From the NCBI RefSeq assembly GCF_041080625.1, contig NZ_CP163518.1, positions 10,843,501-10,907,500 on the forward strand: 64,000 nt of DNA. Reading direction: 5' to 3'. This document shows positions 28,822-37,423 of this stretch, piece by piece; within the stretch, counting starts at the first letter, position 1; each line of letters starts with the position of its first letter. This DNA comes from Streptomyces sp. CG1. GTDB lineage: Bacteria > Actinomycetota > Actinomycetes > Streptomycetales > Streptomycetaceae. The translations under genes were made by a program, and so were the position numbers. The notes under the pieces were generated by a model. The model was not told the DNA's origin. It did no database searches and was given only the letters and a program-made list of their open reading frames with translations.

Positions 28822-28895
28822 CGCGGGGTGGAGCAGCTCGGTAGCTCGCTGGGCTCATAACCCAGAGGTCGCAGGTTCAAATCCTGTCCCCGCTA
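28822..28895 (+). tRNA. tRNA-fMet (CAT), initiator
   Basis: The 74-nt cloverleaf has anticodon CAT in loop CTCATAA, three consecutive G-C pairs in the anticodon stem (CTGGG/CCCAG), and an unpaired first position (C1 opposite T72) in acceptor CGCGGGG/CCCCGCT. These are the marks of initiator tRNA. CCA is not encoded, as usual in Streptomyces. tRNA genes are common integration sites for actinobacterial elements, and plasmid-type remnants lie just upstream. Confidence 0.95.
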
Positions 28896-28905
28896 CTCAG
28901 ACGTG

Positions 28906-29312
28906 AAGGCCCGGTATCCACTGGGCCTTCACTGCGTTGTGGGCCGGTTCGGACCTGGTTCTTGGCGAACAGGGCACCGAGGTCGCAGAAGGCGTCAACG
29001 CACTGGGCTGCACCGAAGCCGTACGCCGCCTCGGCAATCTGCCCCCACGACCCGGGGCGGGGCGTTGAGTCAGTGCTCATGATCACCCGGATTTGCTCGG
29101 ACGGTGCTCTTGATCAGCCGACGGTGCTCACGGAATCGCGGACCCTACACCGGCTGCAGGGTCCGCGACTTCGTGCGCAGTAGTTCCTGCGAGAACACCG
29201 GAATCCGCGCTTGGTGCGCATTGGTCCTGTCGGCCGGGCGTGAGTAATCAGGGTCGTAGGCCCGTTATGGCTGGTTACAGTCCGTGGGCAGTCACAGCAC
29301 GTACGTCGCCGT
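28906..29312. other. Non-coding stretch after the tRNA, containing the right repeat copy
   Basis: Holds the second 86-bp repeat (29151-29236), which begins inside a hairpin GCGGACCCT/AGGGTCCGC. Short frames here show no family feature. Confidence 0.45.
29151..29236 (+). repeat. Diverged direct repeat, right copy
   Basis: Partner of 28651-28736, same orientation. It includes the hairpin arm AGGGTCCGC, whose complement GCGGACCCT lies just upstream at about 29138. Confidence 0.6.
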
Positions 29313-29750
29313 CTACGCGGCCGGGGTGAGTTCGGCACGGCCGAACAGCAGGGCGTAGCCGGTGGGGAGCTGGTGGAGGATGCGGGTGATCAGGTCGGGG
29401 CCGGCGTAGGCGGCGATGGTGGAGAAGACGGAGCCGGTGTCCCAGCGGGTGATGGCCAGGGAGGCGCCGGTGCGGGCGGCGAGGTCCTTGACGAAGGCCC
29501 AGCCGGTCAGCGGCTGGGTGTCGGGGATCTGCGCGGTCAGCACGCGTGCGGCTTCCAGGGGCAGGCAGGCGGCCAGATCGACGCGTTCGTCACCGGTCAC
29601 CTGGCGCCCCAGTCCGGCAAGGACAAGGCGGACGGCTTCGTCGGCTCGCTCGCGGGTGGGGTAGGCGCCCTCGTAGCGGACCTTCTCCAGCATCTGCTCG
29701 TATGCCGTCCCGTACGACTGCTGGGTCGGCGCGTGCCGGTCGCAGATCAC
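29313..29750 (-). CDS. DUF2267-family protein
   Basis: A 145-residue DUF2267 protein starting at GTG 29750 with AAGAAAGG upstream. The two helical repeats of the family are visible: Y-E-G-A-Y-P-T-R-E-R-A-D-E-A-V-R-L-V-L-A-G-L-G-R and L-A-A-C-L-P-L-E-A-A-R-V-L, then the second half T-G-A-S-L-A-I-T-R-W-D-T-G-S-V-F-S-T-I. The family is cytoplasmic and of unknown role; in actinomycetes it is often found beside heat-shock or stress genes, as here. An inactive paralogue precedes it. Confidence 0.82.
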   Translation of the reverse strand: MICDRHAPTQQSYGTAYEQMLEKVRYEGAYPTRERADEAVRLVLAGLGRQVTGDERVDLAACLPLEAARVLTAQIPDTQPLTGWAFVKDLAARTGASLAITRWDTGSVFSTIAAYAGPDLITRILHQLPTGYALLFGRAELTPAA

Positions 29751-29805
29751 GGGGTGGTTGCCTTTCTTGCTGTGGCCGGTGTTCGGGCACCGGGGTGCGG
29801 GATGG

Positions 29806-30199
29806 TCAGGTGGGCTGGGGGCGGCCGAAGAGCAGGTCGTAGCCGACGGGGAGCTGCAGCAGGATCTGGCCCAGCAGGTCCTCGCCGGCGGCGTCGGCGA
29901 CGGTGGACAGCACGGCGCTGACGTCCCAGGCCGCGGTCTGCTCGGTGGCTCCTTCAATCCACGCGGCGGTTGAGCGGACGAACCGCTCTGGGGGCAGTGG
30001 GTCGGCGCTCTGCAGCGGGTTGAGAAGGACCAGGGCGAACTCCTCCGGCAGGCGCGCCGCCAGCTGGGCGCGGGTTCGCCGACCAGGTGCGCGCCGAGCA
30101 GGGCGAGCACCACGTGGGCCGCGCGCTCGGTTTCCTGCAGGGTGTCGTACTCGCCGCGTTCCTTCACCTGGCCGAGGACGCTTCGCGTCGCAGACTCAT
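29806..30199 (-). pseudogene. DUF2267 paralogue with two frameshifts
   Basis: From ATG 30199 the product would begin with a short helix, shift by one base near 30180, then read V-K-E-R-G-E-Y-D-T-L-Q-E-T-E-R-A-A-H-V-V-L-A-L-L-G-A-H-L-V. It shifts again near 30068, then reads L-A-A-R-L-P-E-E-F-A-L-V-L-L-N-P-L-Q-S and L-L-Q-L-P-V-G-Y-D-L-L-F-G-R, ending at 29806. Correcting two bases restores a complete DUF2267 protein, so decay is recent or reflects sequence error. Confidence 0.7.
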
Positions 30200-30297
30200 C
30201 ACGGCGACCCCGGTCTTGTTCGGACTGTCCACGGGGGTGCGGAGAGCGGGGTGAGGGGGAGACCGAGTGCCCGCCCTCCGCGCCCGTCCGGACGGTG

Positions 30298-30729
30298 TCA
30301 GCCGGAGATCTCCTTACGGCCGGATCCGACGCCGATGGAGATCTTGCGGGGCTTGGCGCGCTCGGCGATTGGGATGCGCAGGGTGAGCACGCCCGCGTCG
30401 TAGTCGGCCTGGATGTTCTCGGTGTCGAGGGTGTCGGCGAGCACGATCTGGCGGGAGAAGACGCCCAGCGGCCGCTCGGACAGCTCCATCTGCACGTCGT
30501 CGGCCTTCGTCACCGGCCGCCGCTCAGCTTTGACGGTGAGCATGTTCCGCTCGACGTCGATGTCGATCGCTTCCGCGGTGACACCGGGAAGGTCGAAGGC
30601 CACAACGTACTCGTCGCCCTCGCGGTAGGCGTCCATCGGCATCGCCGACGGCCGCGACCAGGTACCCGGGCCCATCAGGTGCTGCACCAGCCGGTCCAGC
30701 TCACGGAAGGGGTCAGTGCGCATCAACAT
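30298..30729 (-). CDS. hsp18: Hsp20/alpha-crystallin small heat-shock protein
   Basis: A 143-residue small heat-shock protein with the alpha-crystallin domain from about 35 to 130 ([10 protein letters not shown], then the late [12 protein letters not shown] motif). It is a cytoplasmic ATP-independent holdase that keeps unfolded proteins soluble. ATG 30729 and ATG 30723 are possible starts. Upstream lie two copies of the TGTCATC-N5-GATGACA type bound by RheA in S. albus, and a rheA-like gene is divergent, so heat control by RheA is strongly suggested. Confidence 0.92.
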   Translation of the reverse strand: MLMRTDPFRELDRLVQHLMGPGTWSRPSAMPMDAYREGDEYVVAFDLPGVTAEAIDIDVERNMLTVKAERRPVTKADDVQMELSERPLGVFSRQIVLADTLDTENIQADYDAGVLTLRIPIAERAKPRKISIGVGSGRKEISG

Positions 30730-30795
30730 CGGAAAACACCCCCAGGAAGGTTCAGGCAGTTGCTGCCAATGCGCCTCACTGACACCGTTGTAACA

Positions 30796-30840
30796 TGTCA
30801 TCCAATGGATGACAACCACGGTGTCGTCGACATGATGACA
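30796..30840. promoter_or_regulatory. Tandem RheA-type operators
   Basis: TGTCATC-CAATG-GATGACA at 30796-30814 is a perfect TGTCATC-N5-GATGACA palindrome, the form described for the RheA operator of S. albus hsp18. A second, TGTCGTC-GACAT-GATGACA, lies 26 bp away at 30822-30840 with one mismatch. They sit between hsp18 and the rheA-like gene and could control both. Confidence 0.8.
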
Positions 30841-30851
30841 ACCCGAGGGAG

Positions 30852-31486
30852 GTGCCCGTGACCGCAGCCGACCAATCGCCCACGACCAGCGTGAACGCCT
30901 GCCAGGCTCGTTCCTCGCTGCCGCGGCGGCCCTTGACGCCGTATACGACGCCCTACGCGACGCCCAGCAAGAGTCCCTGGACATCCCCGATGCGCCCAGT
31001 CCTGAGCCGGAGCAGGCGCTGGCCTCCCTGCTGCTGCTGCGCCAAGTGCGCGAGCAACTCGCCGGATGGGAAACCGGCCTGATCGAAACCGCCCGCGACG
31101 CGGGAGCCAGCTGGGCCGACCTTGCTCACCCCCTCGGCGTCGCCAGCCGCCAGGCCGCCGAACGCCGCTACCTGCGCGGCCGCCCCGGCCCCGCCGGAAC
31201 CACCGGCGAACAACGCGTCCAGGCCACCCGCGAACGCCGCGCCGCCGAACGCACCACCGCCACCTGGGCTCGCCACAACGCAGCCGACCTGCGCCGGATC
31301 GCCGGCCAGATCGCCGCCCTCACCGGCCTGCCCGCTGCGGCCCGCCTCGCGCTCAGCCAGCTCCACGCGGCCCTCGCCCACGACGACCCCGCCGAGCTCA
31401 TCAGCCCTCTCAACGCCACCCGCCCCTACCTGACCACCACCCACCCCGACCTCGTCGCAAAACTCGACACCCTCACACCCCCCTGA
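30852..31486 (+). pseudogene. rheA: RheA-like hsp18 regulator, N-terminal frameshift
   Basis: From about 30887 one frame reads [15 protein letters not shown], then [23 protein letters not shown] and G-V-A-S-R-Q-A-A-E-R-R-Y-L, the HTH-like core of actinobacterial proteins annotated as hsp18 regulators. That frame has no start after the TGA at 30833. The natural GTG starts with GAGGGA upstream (30852 or 30858) are in another frame, so one slip near 30880-30900 separates them. If the slip is real, the repressor could only be made from GTG 31046 without its first 60 residues. Confidence 0.6.
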
Positions 31487-31660
31487 ACCCACCTGTCGGG
31501 TGAACCAAACCCTACCGAGCCCACGATGCGGCAGGCCCCGCGTTCCTGTCGGCTGGGAAGCCTGGCCTGCCATATCCCGGCCCTGTGTCACAGGGGGTTC
31601 CACGGGCGTAGCGTGACGGGCACGCTGGAACACTCGCGGCGAGCGCCGAAGAGGGGAGTC

Positions 31661-32192
31661 GTGCAAGCAGGAGCCGTGCTGGACGGGCGCTACCGGCCGA
31701 TCAAGCCCATCGCTGCGGGCGGGTTCGGCCAGGTCTGGCAGGCGCACGACCCCAAGATCGACCGCCTGGTAGCAGTCAAGGTACTCAGCGAGGACGGCAG
31801 TGCGGACAGCGACCAGCAGGTGGCCCGGTTCGCCCGTGAGGCCGCGGCCGTCGGCGGCCTGTCCCACCCACATATCGTCACCGTGCATGACTTCGGCTCC
31901 GCGACGCACGACGGGCAGCTGTATGCCTACCTGGTGATGGAGCTGCCCCAAGGAGAGCCCCGCAATGTGGTGCTGGAAGGCGGGCGGCTGCCTCTGCCCG
32001 AGCTCGTGCGCACGGCAGCCTGTGTCGCCGACGCCCTGGGGACCGCGCATGAGGCCGGCCTGACCCACCGGGACATCAAACCGTCCAACATCATCATCCG
32101 CCCCAACAGCGAGGCGACGGTCGTCGACTTCGGAATCACCAAGAGCAGCGACGTACGAGATGATCACCGGGCGACCGCCCTTCGCTGGGACT
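31661..32192 (+). pseudogene. Ser/Thr protein kinase, N-terminal lobe remnant
   Basis: From GTG 31661 (GAGGGGAGTC upstream) the kinase core is clear: glycine loop I-A-A-G-G-F-G-Q-V-W, V-A-V-K-V-L with the ATP Lys, H-R-D-I-K-P-S-N catalytic loop, and V-V-D-F-G-I-T. After D-F-G about 50 residues are missing: the next kinase text, Y-E-M-I-T-G-R-P-P-F-A-G, follows almost at once and in another frame. It then joins IS21 sequence at about 32190. The extracellular or C-terminal half is gone. Confidence 0.8.
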
Positions 32193-32760
32193 TCCTGGCA
32201 CCTGATCCGTCGGGACCACCGGGCCGGCCTGACGATGCGGGAGCTGGAGCGCAAGCACAACGTCGCTTGGCGGACGGTGCGCAGGGCCCTGACTCGGCCT
32301 GTCCGGAGCCGCGCAAGCCGCTGCCGCCGCGGCCGTCGGCGCTGGATCCGCACGAGGCGGTGATCGACGGGATCCTGCGGGCGGACCTGGACGCGCCGCC
32401 GCGCAAGAAGCGGACACGGTCACGAGGATCTTCCACCGGCTGGTCGAGGAGCACGGCGCGAATGTGTCGTATCCGTGGTCAGGCGCTATTTCGCCGACCG
32501 GAAGCCGCAGATCGTGGTGGAGGCGGCAAGGCGCCCATCGAGGCGTTCGTCCCGCAGACCCATCCGCCCGGGATGGAGGCGGAGGTCGACTTCGGTGACG
32601 TGGCCGTGGGGCTCGCCGGCGAGCTGGTGACCTGCTACCTGTTCTCCTTCCGCCTGTCGTATTCGAGCAAAGGCCGTCCATCGGGTGTTCGCTTCTGCCG
32701 GCCAGGAAGCCTTCTTCGAAGGCTACGCGCACGCGCTGCGGGTGCTGGGCGGGGTCCCTA
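32193..32760 (+). pseudogene. istA: IS21-family IstA transposase fragment
   Basis: Begins in mid-protein: L-I-R-R-D-H-R-A-G-L-T-M-R-E-L-E-R-K-H-N-V-A-W-R-T-V (the IstA HTH). It continues through two frame changes to L-P-P-R-P-S-A-L-D-P-H, I-D-G-I-L-R-A-D-L-D-A-P, K-A-P-I-E-A-F-V-P-Q-T-H-P-P-G-M-E-A-E-V-D-F-G-D-V-A-V with the first catalytic Asp, and F-F-E-G-Y-A-H-A-L-R. The helper ATPase IstB and both ends are absent. It is a fragment fused to the kinase. Confidence 0.78.
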
Positions 32761-32928
32761 CTACAGGCTCGCCTCCACCCGGGCCCGGGCCGAGGAACCA
32801 GCCAAGGCCGGCTGAGAGGTAGGCCCGAAAGGGGCCGTGGGAGAGTGAGGGGGCAACGCAGATCTGCGGCGCAAGCAATCGCTGCGCCGAGCTCACTGCC
32901 CATTGGTCACCGCGACGACGGCCTCCGC

Positions 32929-34110
32929 TCACGGGGTACTGGGGCCCTCGGCGCACAGTGCGTGGTCGATCAGGGAGCTGGCGGCTTTCTCTTGGTCGAG
33001 TATGTGTTCCGGGGTGTCGCCGCGTGCCTCGGACATGGAGACCACGGCACTTCGTCTGGCGTCGTCGGTGACGCCGTTGAGGGTGATGTAGCCGCCGTCC
33101 CCGCCCTCGTGGCTCCAGTAGGTTCCTCCGCAGCTCAGGGGGGGTTCGACCAGGCCGAGCCCGTATCGGCCGCCGGGCCACAGCTGTTGGACCTCCGCGT
33201 TCACGGGAACCGTCTGCTTCATCTCGGTCAGCTGCCGCGTCGGGAGCAGTCGGCCCGCGAGCAGCGCGCGGAGGAAGACGTTCTCGTCCCGCGTGGTCGT
33301 GACCCACGAAAGGCTCTCGTGGTCCACCGGTATCTGGTCGGTGACGTCCACCCGGGAACCGGGGCCGAAGAGCTGGTAGGCCTGGGCGTGCGGCTGGGGC
33401 AGGGTGGGCGAGGTGCCCATCCACCGGGTCTGGTCGAGGCCCAGCGGGCGCAGGATGCGGTCTTCGGTCTCCTGGTGGGCGGGGTGACCGGTGGCCTTCT
33501 GGATGATCAGGCCGAGCAGGGTGTAGCCGGTGTTGGAGTACGCCCAGCCCTTGCCGGGCGGGAAGTCCGGCGCGTGGGCCACGGCGCGGGCAACCAGCTG
33601 CTCGGGGCCGTAGACGTCGTGGCGCTGCTGGTAGTACTGCTTGGGCGTGGTGTATCCGGGCAGGCCGTCGGGGATGCCGCTGGTGTGCTCGAGCAGTTGG
33701 CGGATGGTGACCCGGCTGCCGTCGCTGCCCTTATTCTGCACCACTCCCGGCAGCCAGTGGTCGACCGTGTCGTGAAGGGACAGCCTGCCCTCGGCCTCCA
33801 GTTGGAGGACCACGGTGGCGACCAGCGTCTTGGACGTGCTGGCCATGCGGAAGTAGCCGTTGGAAGGGACCGGGCGGCCAGTGTTTAGGTCGGCGGTGCC
33901 GCTGGTGGCGACCGACTGCCGACCGTCAGGTGCGATCACGCGGACTTGCACACCGCTGATACCGAGGGTGTGGATCGCCTCGGTGTCCTGGCGCAACCGC
34001 TCCACGGGGGAGGGCCCGGCGGGCTTGGCGCCGGTGGTGGCCGCGCAGGCGGTGAGCAGCGTAGCGACACCAAGTGCCATGGCGAGGTGCTTTCGCAGAA
34101 TCGAACTCAT
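32929..34110 (-). CDS. Lipoprotein serine hydrolase, beta-lactamase/DD-peptidase fold
   Basis: A 393-residue exported protein. A signal peptide ends in L-L-T-A-C, a lipobox, so it is anchored outside the membrane. The nucleophile motif is S-T-S-K (in F-R-M-A-S-T-S-K-T-L, S-x-x-K), the second motif Y-S-N (G-W-A-Y-S-N-T-G-Y), and the third H-E-G-G near the C-terminus, the class C/D-Ala-carboxypeptidase set. Members cleave D-Ala peptides or esters. ATG 34110 gives a normal 22-residue lipoprotein signal. It stands alone, convergent with IS21 debris. Confidence 0.88.
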   Translation of the reverse strand: MSSILRKHLAMALGVATLLTACAATTGAKPAGPSPVERLRQDTEAIHTLGISGVQVRVIAPDGRQSVATSGTADLNTGRPVPSNGYFRMASTSKTLVATVVLQLEAEGRLSLHDTVDHWLPGVVQNKGSDGSRVTIRQLLEHTSGIPDGLPGYTTPKQYYQQRHDVYGPEQLVARAVAHAPDFPPGKGWAYSNTGYTLLGLIIQKATGHPAHQETEDRILRPLGLDQTRWMGTSPTLPQPHAQAYQLFGPGSRVDVTDQIPVDHESLSWVTTTRDENVFLRALLAGRLLPTRQLTEMKQTVPVNAEVQQLWPGGRYGLGLVEPPLSCGGTYWSHEGGDGGYITLNGVTDDARRSAVVSMSEARGDTPEHILDQEKAASSLIDHALCAEGPSTP

Positions 34111-34329
34111 GGCTGAACGCTAGTTTCGCCCCCCACGGAGTGCGATCCGGCGAACCCCAGGATCGGAGTGGGGATATCCCCCAGCGCGTGCTTTGGGGTT
34201 CAGATACAGACTCTGCCGCGCATTGAAAAAAACTTGCGGGCCGCTGTCGATCCGGCCGCGTCCCATTCGACGTCATGATGTGCGGCGCCTCGCCACACAA
34301 TGACGCGACAGGACCTGACGAGGAAACAC

Positions 34330-34974
34330 GTGGATCAACTGCTGAGAGTCGTGAATTTCAACGTCTCGAGTGACGGGATCGGTGCCGGTGAGCACCAGAG
34401 TCTCGAGAGACCGTTCGGCCACGACCATCCCGAGAGGCTGTTCGCATGGGCCGGAGCCACGGCGAGCTGGCCCATGCGCACGGATCCCGGCGGGAGCCGG
34501 GGCCTCGACGACTACTTCACGCGAGACTTCGCACGCAACATCGGTGCCGAGATCATGGGCCGCAACAAGTTCGGGCCCCAGCGCGGGCCCTGGCAGGACC
34601 AGGAGTGGCGCGGCTGGTGGGGGGACGAACCCCCTTTCCGCACCCCGGTGTTCGTCATGACCCACCACGCGCGTCCTTCGTTCACGCTCTCCGACACCAC
34701 GTTCCACTTCGTCGACGGCGACCCGGCCGCGGTACTCGCGCAGGCGCGGGAGGCGGCGCAGGGAAAGGACGTCAGGCTCGGCGGCGGGGTCACCTCCATC
34801 CGGCAGTTCCTCGACGCCGACCTCGTCGACACCATGCATGTGGCGGTCTCGCCGGTGAAGCTCGGGTCCGGACTACGACTCTGGGAGTCCCCCGATGAGC
34901 TGCTCGACCGGTTTCACCTGGAGGTCGTGCCCAGCCCGAGCGGCGTGACGCACCACCTGTTCTGGCGAGGGTGA
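34330..34974 (+). CDS. Dihydrofolate reductase-like (RibD C-terminal domain) protein
   Basis: A 214-residue RibD-C protein from GTG 34330, preceded by GAGGAAACAC. It has R-V-V-N-F-N-V-S-S-D-G at the N-terminus, G-A-E-I-M-G-R-N-K-F at about 75, and the NADPH loop D-V-R-L-G-G-G-V-T-S-I near 150. Relative to the operon member at 12.5 kb it has a longer insert after the first strand. It presumably reduces a pterin-like or flavin-like substrate. It has no neighbours in the same direction. Confidence 0.85.
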   Translation: MDQLLRVVNFNVSSDGIGAGEHQSLERPFGHDHPERLFAWAGATASWPMRTDPGGSRGLDDYFTRDFARNIGAEIMGRNKFGPQRGPWQDQEWRGWWGDEPPFRTPVFVMTHHARPSFTLSDTTFHFVDGDPAAVLAQAREAAQGKDVRLGGGVTSIRQFLDADLVDTMHVAVSPVKLGSGLRLWESPDELLDRFHLEVVPSPSGVTHHLFWRG

Positions 34975-35142
34975 CGCAAGGGCCCACTCGGGGCCGGCTG
35001 AAAGGCTGGCCAGGCACTCAACGACCAGCCGTTCAGTTGATTCGCCCTGATCAAGGGTTCCAAAGGCGGGGTCTGACACCTGCAGGCCCCGCCTCGGCGG
35101 CCCGCCGCCCTGACGGGCTGCGCGCCGTCCCACGAAGTGACG

Positions 35143-35742
35143 TCATTTCTCGCGAACATTCACGGCCCCGCAGACCGCCCATCGACGCTCAAACCGATAG
35201 GCAAACACTGCTGCTTGAAGTGAACGAAGCCAAAGGAGAGCAACACCGGCGGCACGGCGCGGTGGATGGAACCCATGACGTCCCCTCACGAACGAGCGAC
35301 AACTGGGCACATGCTGCCCCACCTGGGTGTCGGCCTGCGGGGTGTCGCGGGGTGTGGGTGGGCGGACGGCGGTGATGTGGAGCAGGTCGATGCGGTGGCG
35401 CAGGCGGGGCGGCATGACCTGGCGGAGGGTGGCCAGGGCGCGGGCGGCGTCGTCGGCGATAGTGGGGTCGGCGGCCGCGGCCTGCAGCGCGACGGCCAGA
35501 GCGGCGGCCTGGTCGTCGTCGAACAGCATGGGCGGCATCTGGGTGCCGGTTTCCAGGCGGTAGCTGCCGCCCCGTCCTTTGACCGTGCTGATCAGGTAGC
35601 CGAGTTCGCGCAGGCGGTCGATGTCACGGCGCACGGTGCGCGAGGTGACAGCAAGACGCTCGGCGAGATCCTCTCCCGGCCAGTCGCGGTGCGTCTGCAG
35701 CAGCGAGAGCAGTGAGAGCAGCCGGGAGGACGTTTTCTGCAT
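35143..35742 (-). pseudogene. WYL-type HTH regulator, C-terminus replaced
   Basis: From ATG 35742 the first 135 residues are a normal YafY/WYL regulator: a DeoR-type winged helix (L-L-S-L-L-Q-T-H-R-D-W-P-G-E-D-L-A-E-R-L, S-R-T-V-R-R-D-I-D-R-L-R-E-L-G) and F-D-D-D-Q-A-A-A-L-A-V-A. After L-L-H-I-T-A-V-R-P-P-T-P-R-D-T-P the W-Y-L ligand domain is missing and unrelated sequence runs to a stop at 35143. The divergent VOC gene is its usual partner in actinomycetes. Confidence 0.7.
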
Positions 35743-35907
35743 GGGACCCATCCTCACCGAAGTACAGGACCCAACCTGTCCTCCACCTCCGCCAAAGTGA
35801 CGGGCGAAGCCCCCGGGGAGTGCACTGCTCCTGGGTACGGCCGCTGCCGCGTGCCGCCTTGGACGGCCCCGGCGCGTTCACCGCTCGATCGAGACAAGGA
35901 ACAGGAC

Positions 35908-36329
35908 ATGTCCGTCACGACCACCACCCACCTCAACCTCCGGGGCACCGCACGCGAGGCGCTGGACTTCTACCAGTCCGTCTTCGGCGGACGCACGGTC
36001 GCCGTCACCTACAAAGACGCGGGCGCCGTACAGAACGAGAGCGAGGCGGACTGGGTGATGTGGGGTGAGGTGGCCGGCGCCGACGGCTTCCACATCATGG
36101 CCTACGACGTCCCCTCGAACTTGCCCTGGAACCAGGGCGAGAACCCGTTCTTCGTCTCCGTCCGCGGCGACGACACCGCAGAGATCAGCGCCCTGTGGGG
36201 CAAACTCACCGACGGCTCGACCATCTCCGCCCGCTGGAGCCCGCACCGTGGGCACCGCTCTACGGCATGCTCACCGACCGCTACGGCGTCACCTGGGTCC
36301 ACGACGTCACCGCCCCCTACAACGGCTGA
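35908..36329 (+). pseudogene. VOC-family (PhnB-like) protein, frameshifted
   Basis: From ATG 35908 it reads like a PhnB/glyoxalase-fold protein: H-L-N-L-R-G-T-A-R-E-A-L-D-F-Y-Q-S-V-F-G-G, then N-P-F-F-V-S-V-R-G-D-D and W-G-K-L-T-D-G. A one-base shift near 36230 breaks it; the original frame continues P-A-P-W-A-P-L-Y-G-M-L-T-D-R-Y-G-V-T-W-V to TGA 36327. The corrected protein would have about 140 residues. It lies divergent from the truncated WYL regulator, and both halves of this module are damaged. Confidence 0.72.
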
Positions 36330-36382
36330 ACAGCCGGCCGTGGTCCACAAGTGGGCGCTCGTACTGCCGCCGACCTCCTGCG

Positions 36383-37207
36383 TCATCCGCCGGTCACGGC
36401 TGCGCTTCCGTCGGGCGGTTCGCTGCTGTCGACATAGACGACCAGCGTCTGCTCCGGCTGTTCGGCCAGGTGAAAAGCGGTGTACGCGTAGTCGATCGCT
36501 CCCCGTTTCGGGTGTCGTAGCCGTTTGCGACCGCTGTGGCGGGCCTGCACCTCGTACTGCGGCCACCAGTCCCGCACCTCCGGGCTGCCCTGGTTCAGGT
36601 CCTCGATCAGTCGGGTGTACCGCGGGTCGCCGGAATGGCGTGCCGCCAGCGTGCGAAGTCGGCCGAGCAGGCCGCGTGCTTCGGGTTCCCAGTCGACCAG
36701 AACGTCCCGGGCCACCGGTTCGAGGAACACCCAGCGGGCGAAGTTGGCGGGCCGGTCCGCCTCGGTGATGAGCCTCGGGAACAACTCGTGGGCTGCCTGG
36801 TTGTGACTGAGGACGTCATAGTTGCCGCCGATGATGTACGCCGGGTTCGGCTGGAGCAACAGGGGGACGGCCCCCGCCTCGGCCGTGAGCGGCTCGCGTT
36901 CCTCGGCTTCGGCCGCAGGGGCGTGACCGGCAAGCTGGAGAAGATGATCGCGCTCGTGCCGGTCCAGTCGCAGCGCCGCGGCGAGGGCGTTGAGCACCTG
37001 CTCGGAGACGCGGATCTTTCGCCCCTGCTCCAGGTACGTGTACCAGGTGGCGCTGATCCCGGCCAGCAGTGCCAGTTCCTCTCGGCGAAGTCCCGGAGTC
37101 CGACGGCGGCCGGTCTGGGGCAGGCCCACCTCGTCAGGAGTCAGGCGCTCTCTCCGGCTGCGCAGGAATTCACTCAGCTGACGGCGTTGGTCCGGCTGCG
37201 TGGGCAT
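36383..37207 (-). CDS. XRE regulator with MmyB-like ligand domain
   Basis: A 274-residue regulator. The XRE HTH lies at about 44-75 (R-R-E-E-L-A-L-L-A-G-I-S-A-T-W-Y-T-Y-L-E-Q-G-R); a MmyB-like PAS-type domain follows from about 105, opening P-A-Y-I-I-G-G-N-Y-D-V-L-S-H-N-Q-A-A. The family binds fatty-acid-like or other small ligands and typically controls a divergent short-chain dehydrogenase, exactly the arrangement here (216 bp apart). Confidence 0.9.
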   Translation of the reverse strand: MPTQPDQRRQLSEFLRSRRERLTPDEVGLPQTGRRRTPGLRREELALLAGISATWYTYLEQGRKIRVSEQVLNALAAALRLDRHERDHLLQLAGHAPAAEAEEREPLTAEAGAVPLLLQPNPAYIIGGNYDVLSHNQAAHELFPRLITEADRPANFARWVFLEPVARDVLVDWEPEARGLLGRLRTLAARHSGDPRYTRLIEDLNQGSPEVRDWWPQYEVQARHSGRKRLRHPKRGAIDYAYTAFHLAEQPEQTLVVYVDSSEPPDGSAAVTGG

Positions 37208-37423
37208 GACGTGGCACCTTCAGTTCCAGAATAAATACGGTCTGGATACCAGGCTAAGCCCATCGGAGACTGGTGTGCGAGCACGGGCCGCGGCATGACC
37301 GACGGCCTCACACGGTCACACCGGCACCCGGCCGTCCAGTGCGCAGCGGCTTCCGGACGCTCCTCCAGGGCCCGCTGCCGCTCGGCACCCCGGCCCCGGT
37401 GCCGAAGAGGGAGAGGGCAACTC

